This document shows, in pieces, positions 15,209-15,480 of a DNA stretch of 15,480 nucleotides (position 1 is its first letter; every line of letters begins with the position of its first letter). The stretch spans positions 1 through 15,480 of the forward strand of contig JAHYJF010000057.1 of the NCBI GenBank assembly GCA_019428955.1, given 5' to 3'. A model generated the notes under the pieces. The model was not told the DNA's origin, searched no databases, and saw nothing but the letters and a program-made list of their open reading frames with translations. This stretch comes from Burkholderiaceae bacterium (GTDB lineage: Bacteria; Pseudomonadota; Gammaproteobacteria; Burkholderiales; Burkholderiaceae_E). The position numbers were made by a program, and so were the translations under genes.

Positions 15209-15480
15209 GGCAGTTACCGCTTGCCCTGCACCAGGTAGAGCCGCCTTCGCTCGAGAATTTCGTCGCCGGCCGCAACACCGAGTGCGTCGCGTTGCTGACC
15301 AGGTTGCGCGCTGGCGTGCGCGAGCCGCGCTTCATCTATCTCTGGGGTCCTGCCGGTGCCGGCCGCAGCCACCTGCTGGCCGCGCTGGTTCCGCCCGGCC
15401 ATCTGGTGGGAGCCAGCGCCGCTTGGGCCAACTCGCCAGGGGCTGAGCCCAGCGTCGCAGAGGCCATCGCCGCGCTACCC
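15205..15480 (+). CDS. hda: DnaA regulatory inactivator Hda, N-terminal part (3' end outside window)
   Basis: DnaA-related AAA+ protein that, bound to the DNA-loaded sliding clamp, stimulates ATP hydrolysis by DnaA and prevents re-initiation. Only 92 codons are in view and the frame stays open to the last base. The start ATG overlaps the permease stop (ATGA). QLPLAL at residues 3-8 fits the beta-clamp-binding hexapeptide of Hda (QLxLxL). LENFVAGRN resembles the betaproteobacterial N-terminal box. The Walker A is GPAGAGRSHLL at 48-58, with Arg in place of the usual Lys, as in E. coli Hda, which separates it from DnaA. The short N-terminus without DnaA domains I and II also argues for Hda. Confidence 0.9.
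   Translation, partial: MRQLPLALHQVEPPSLENFVAGRNTECVALLTRLRAGVREPRFIYLWGPAGAGRSHLLAALVPPGHLVGASAAWANSPGAEPSVAEAIAALP

Noticed and set aside
1..15480. Mobile elements, CRISPR arrays, tRNA/rRNA genes, defence or toxin-antitoxin cassettes
   Set aside because: No transposase or integrase motifs, no regularly spaced repeats, no tRNA-like T-loop sequences, and every substantial interval is filled by an assignable housekeeping or envelope gene.

Overview
The window is a densely packed stretch of ordinary chromosomal genes from a high-GC Gram-negative bacterium, most likely a betaproteobacterium. Three things support this. An outer-membrane TamA/TamB pair is present. Two gene neighbourhoods look familiar for that class: amiC / mutL / miaA, and purM diverging from a PerM-like gene followed by hda. 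The Hda N-terminus also has a betaproteobacterial look. The placement rests on recalled gene order and protein motifs, not on a database search.

Layout. Positions 1-834 (+) are the C-terminal amidase domain of AmiC, cut by the left edge. Positions 857-1519 (-) are a DedA membrane protein that converges on amiC. A 50-bp divergent spacer with a perfect TATAAT box follows. From 1570 to 6627 (+) runs a tight array: mutL, a Bcr/CflA drug-efflux transporter, miaA and a short-form (probably NAD-dependent) 6-phosphogluconate dehydrogenase. It meets a leftward array at a hairpin-rich 50-bp convergent junction. The leftward array, read from right to left, is purM (14028-12982), tamA (12952-11015), tamB (11004-6964) and dodecin (6884-6678). 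A 109-bp AT-rich divergent spacer separates purM from a rightward PerM/AI-2E-family permease (14138-15208). That gene overlaps the start of hda, which is cut by the right edge.

How the genes fit together. AmiC splits septal peptidoglycan. TamA and TamB link the two membranes for outer-membrane biogenesis and lipid transport. DedA, the Bcr/CflA transporter and PerM are inner-membrane proteins. MutL (mismatch repair), MiaA (tRNA i6A37 synthesis), PurM (purine synthesis), the 6PG dehydrogenase (pentose phosphate pathway), dodecin (flavin storage) and Hda (shut-off of DnaA-ATP) are cytoplasmic housekeeping functions. Four-base ATGA overlaps (mutL/bcr and perM/hda) and very short gaps (tamA/tamB, bcr/miaA) suggest co-transcription and coupled translation.

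I found no mobile element, CRISPR array, toxin-antitoxin or phage-defence cassette, tRNA or rRNA, and no gene I cannot assign to a family. No stretch longer than about 110 bp lacks a gene. I do not see a previously undescribed system here. What is worth a second look is small-scale: a probable leaderless mutL promoter, several perfect hairpins (one inside mutL, one on the tamB stop codon, one at the gnd/dodecin junction), and the coupling of purM to tamAB.
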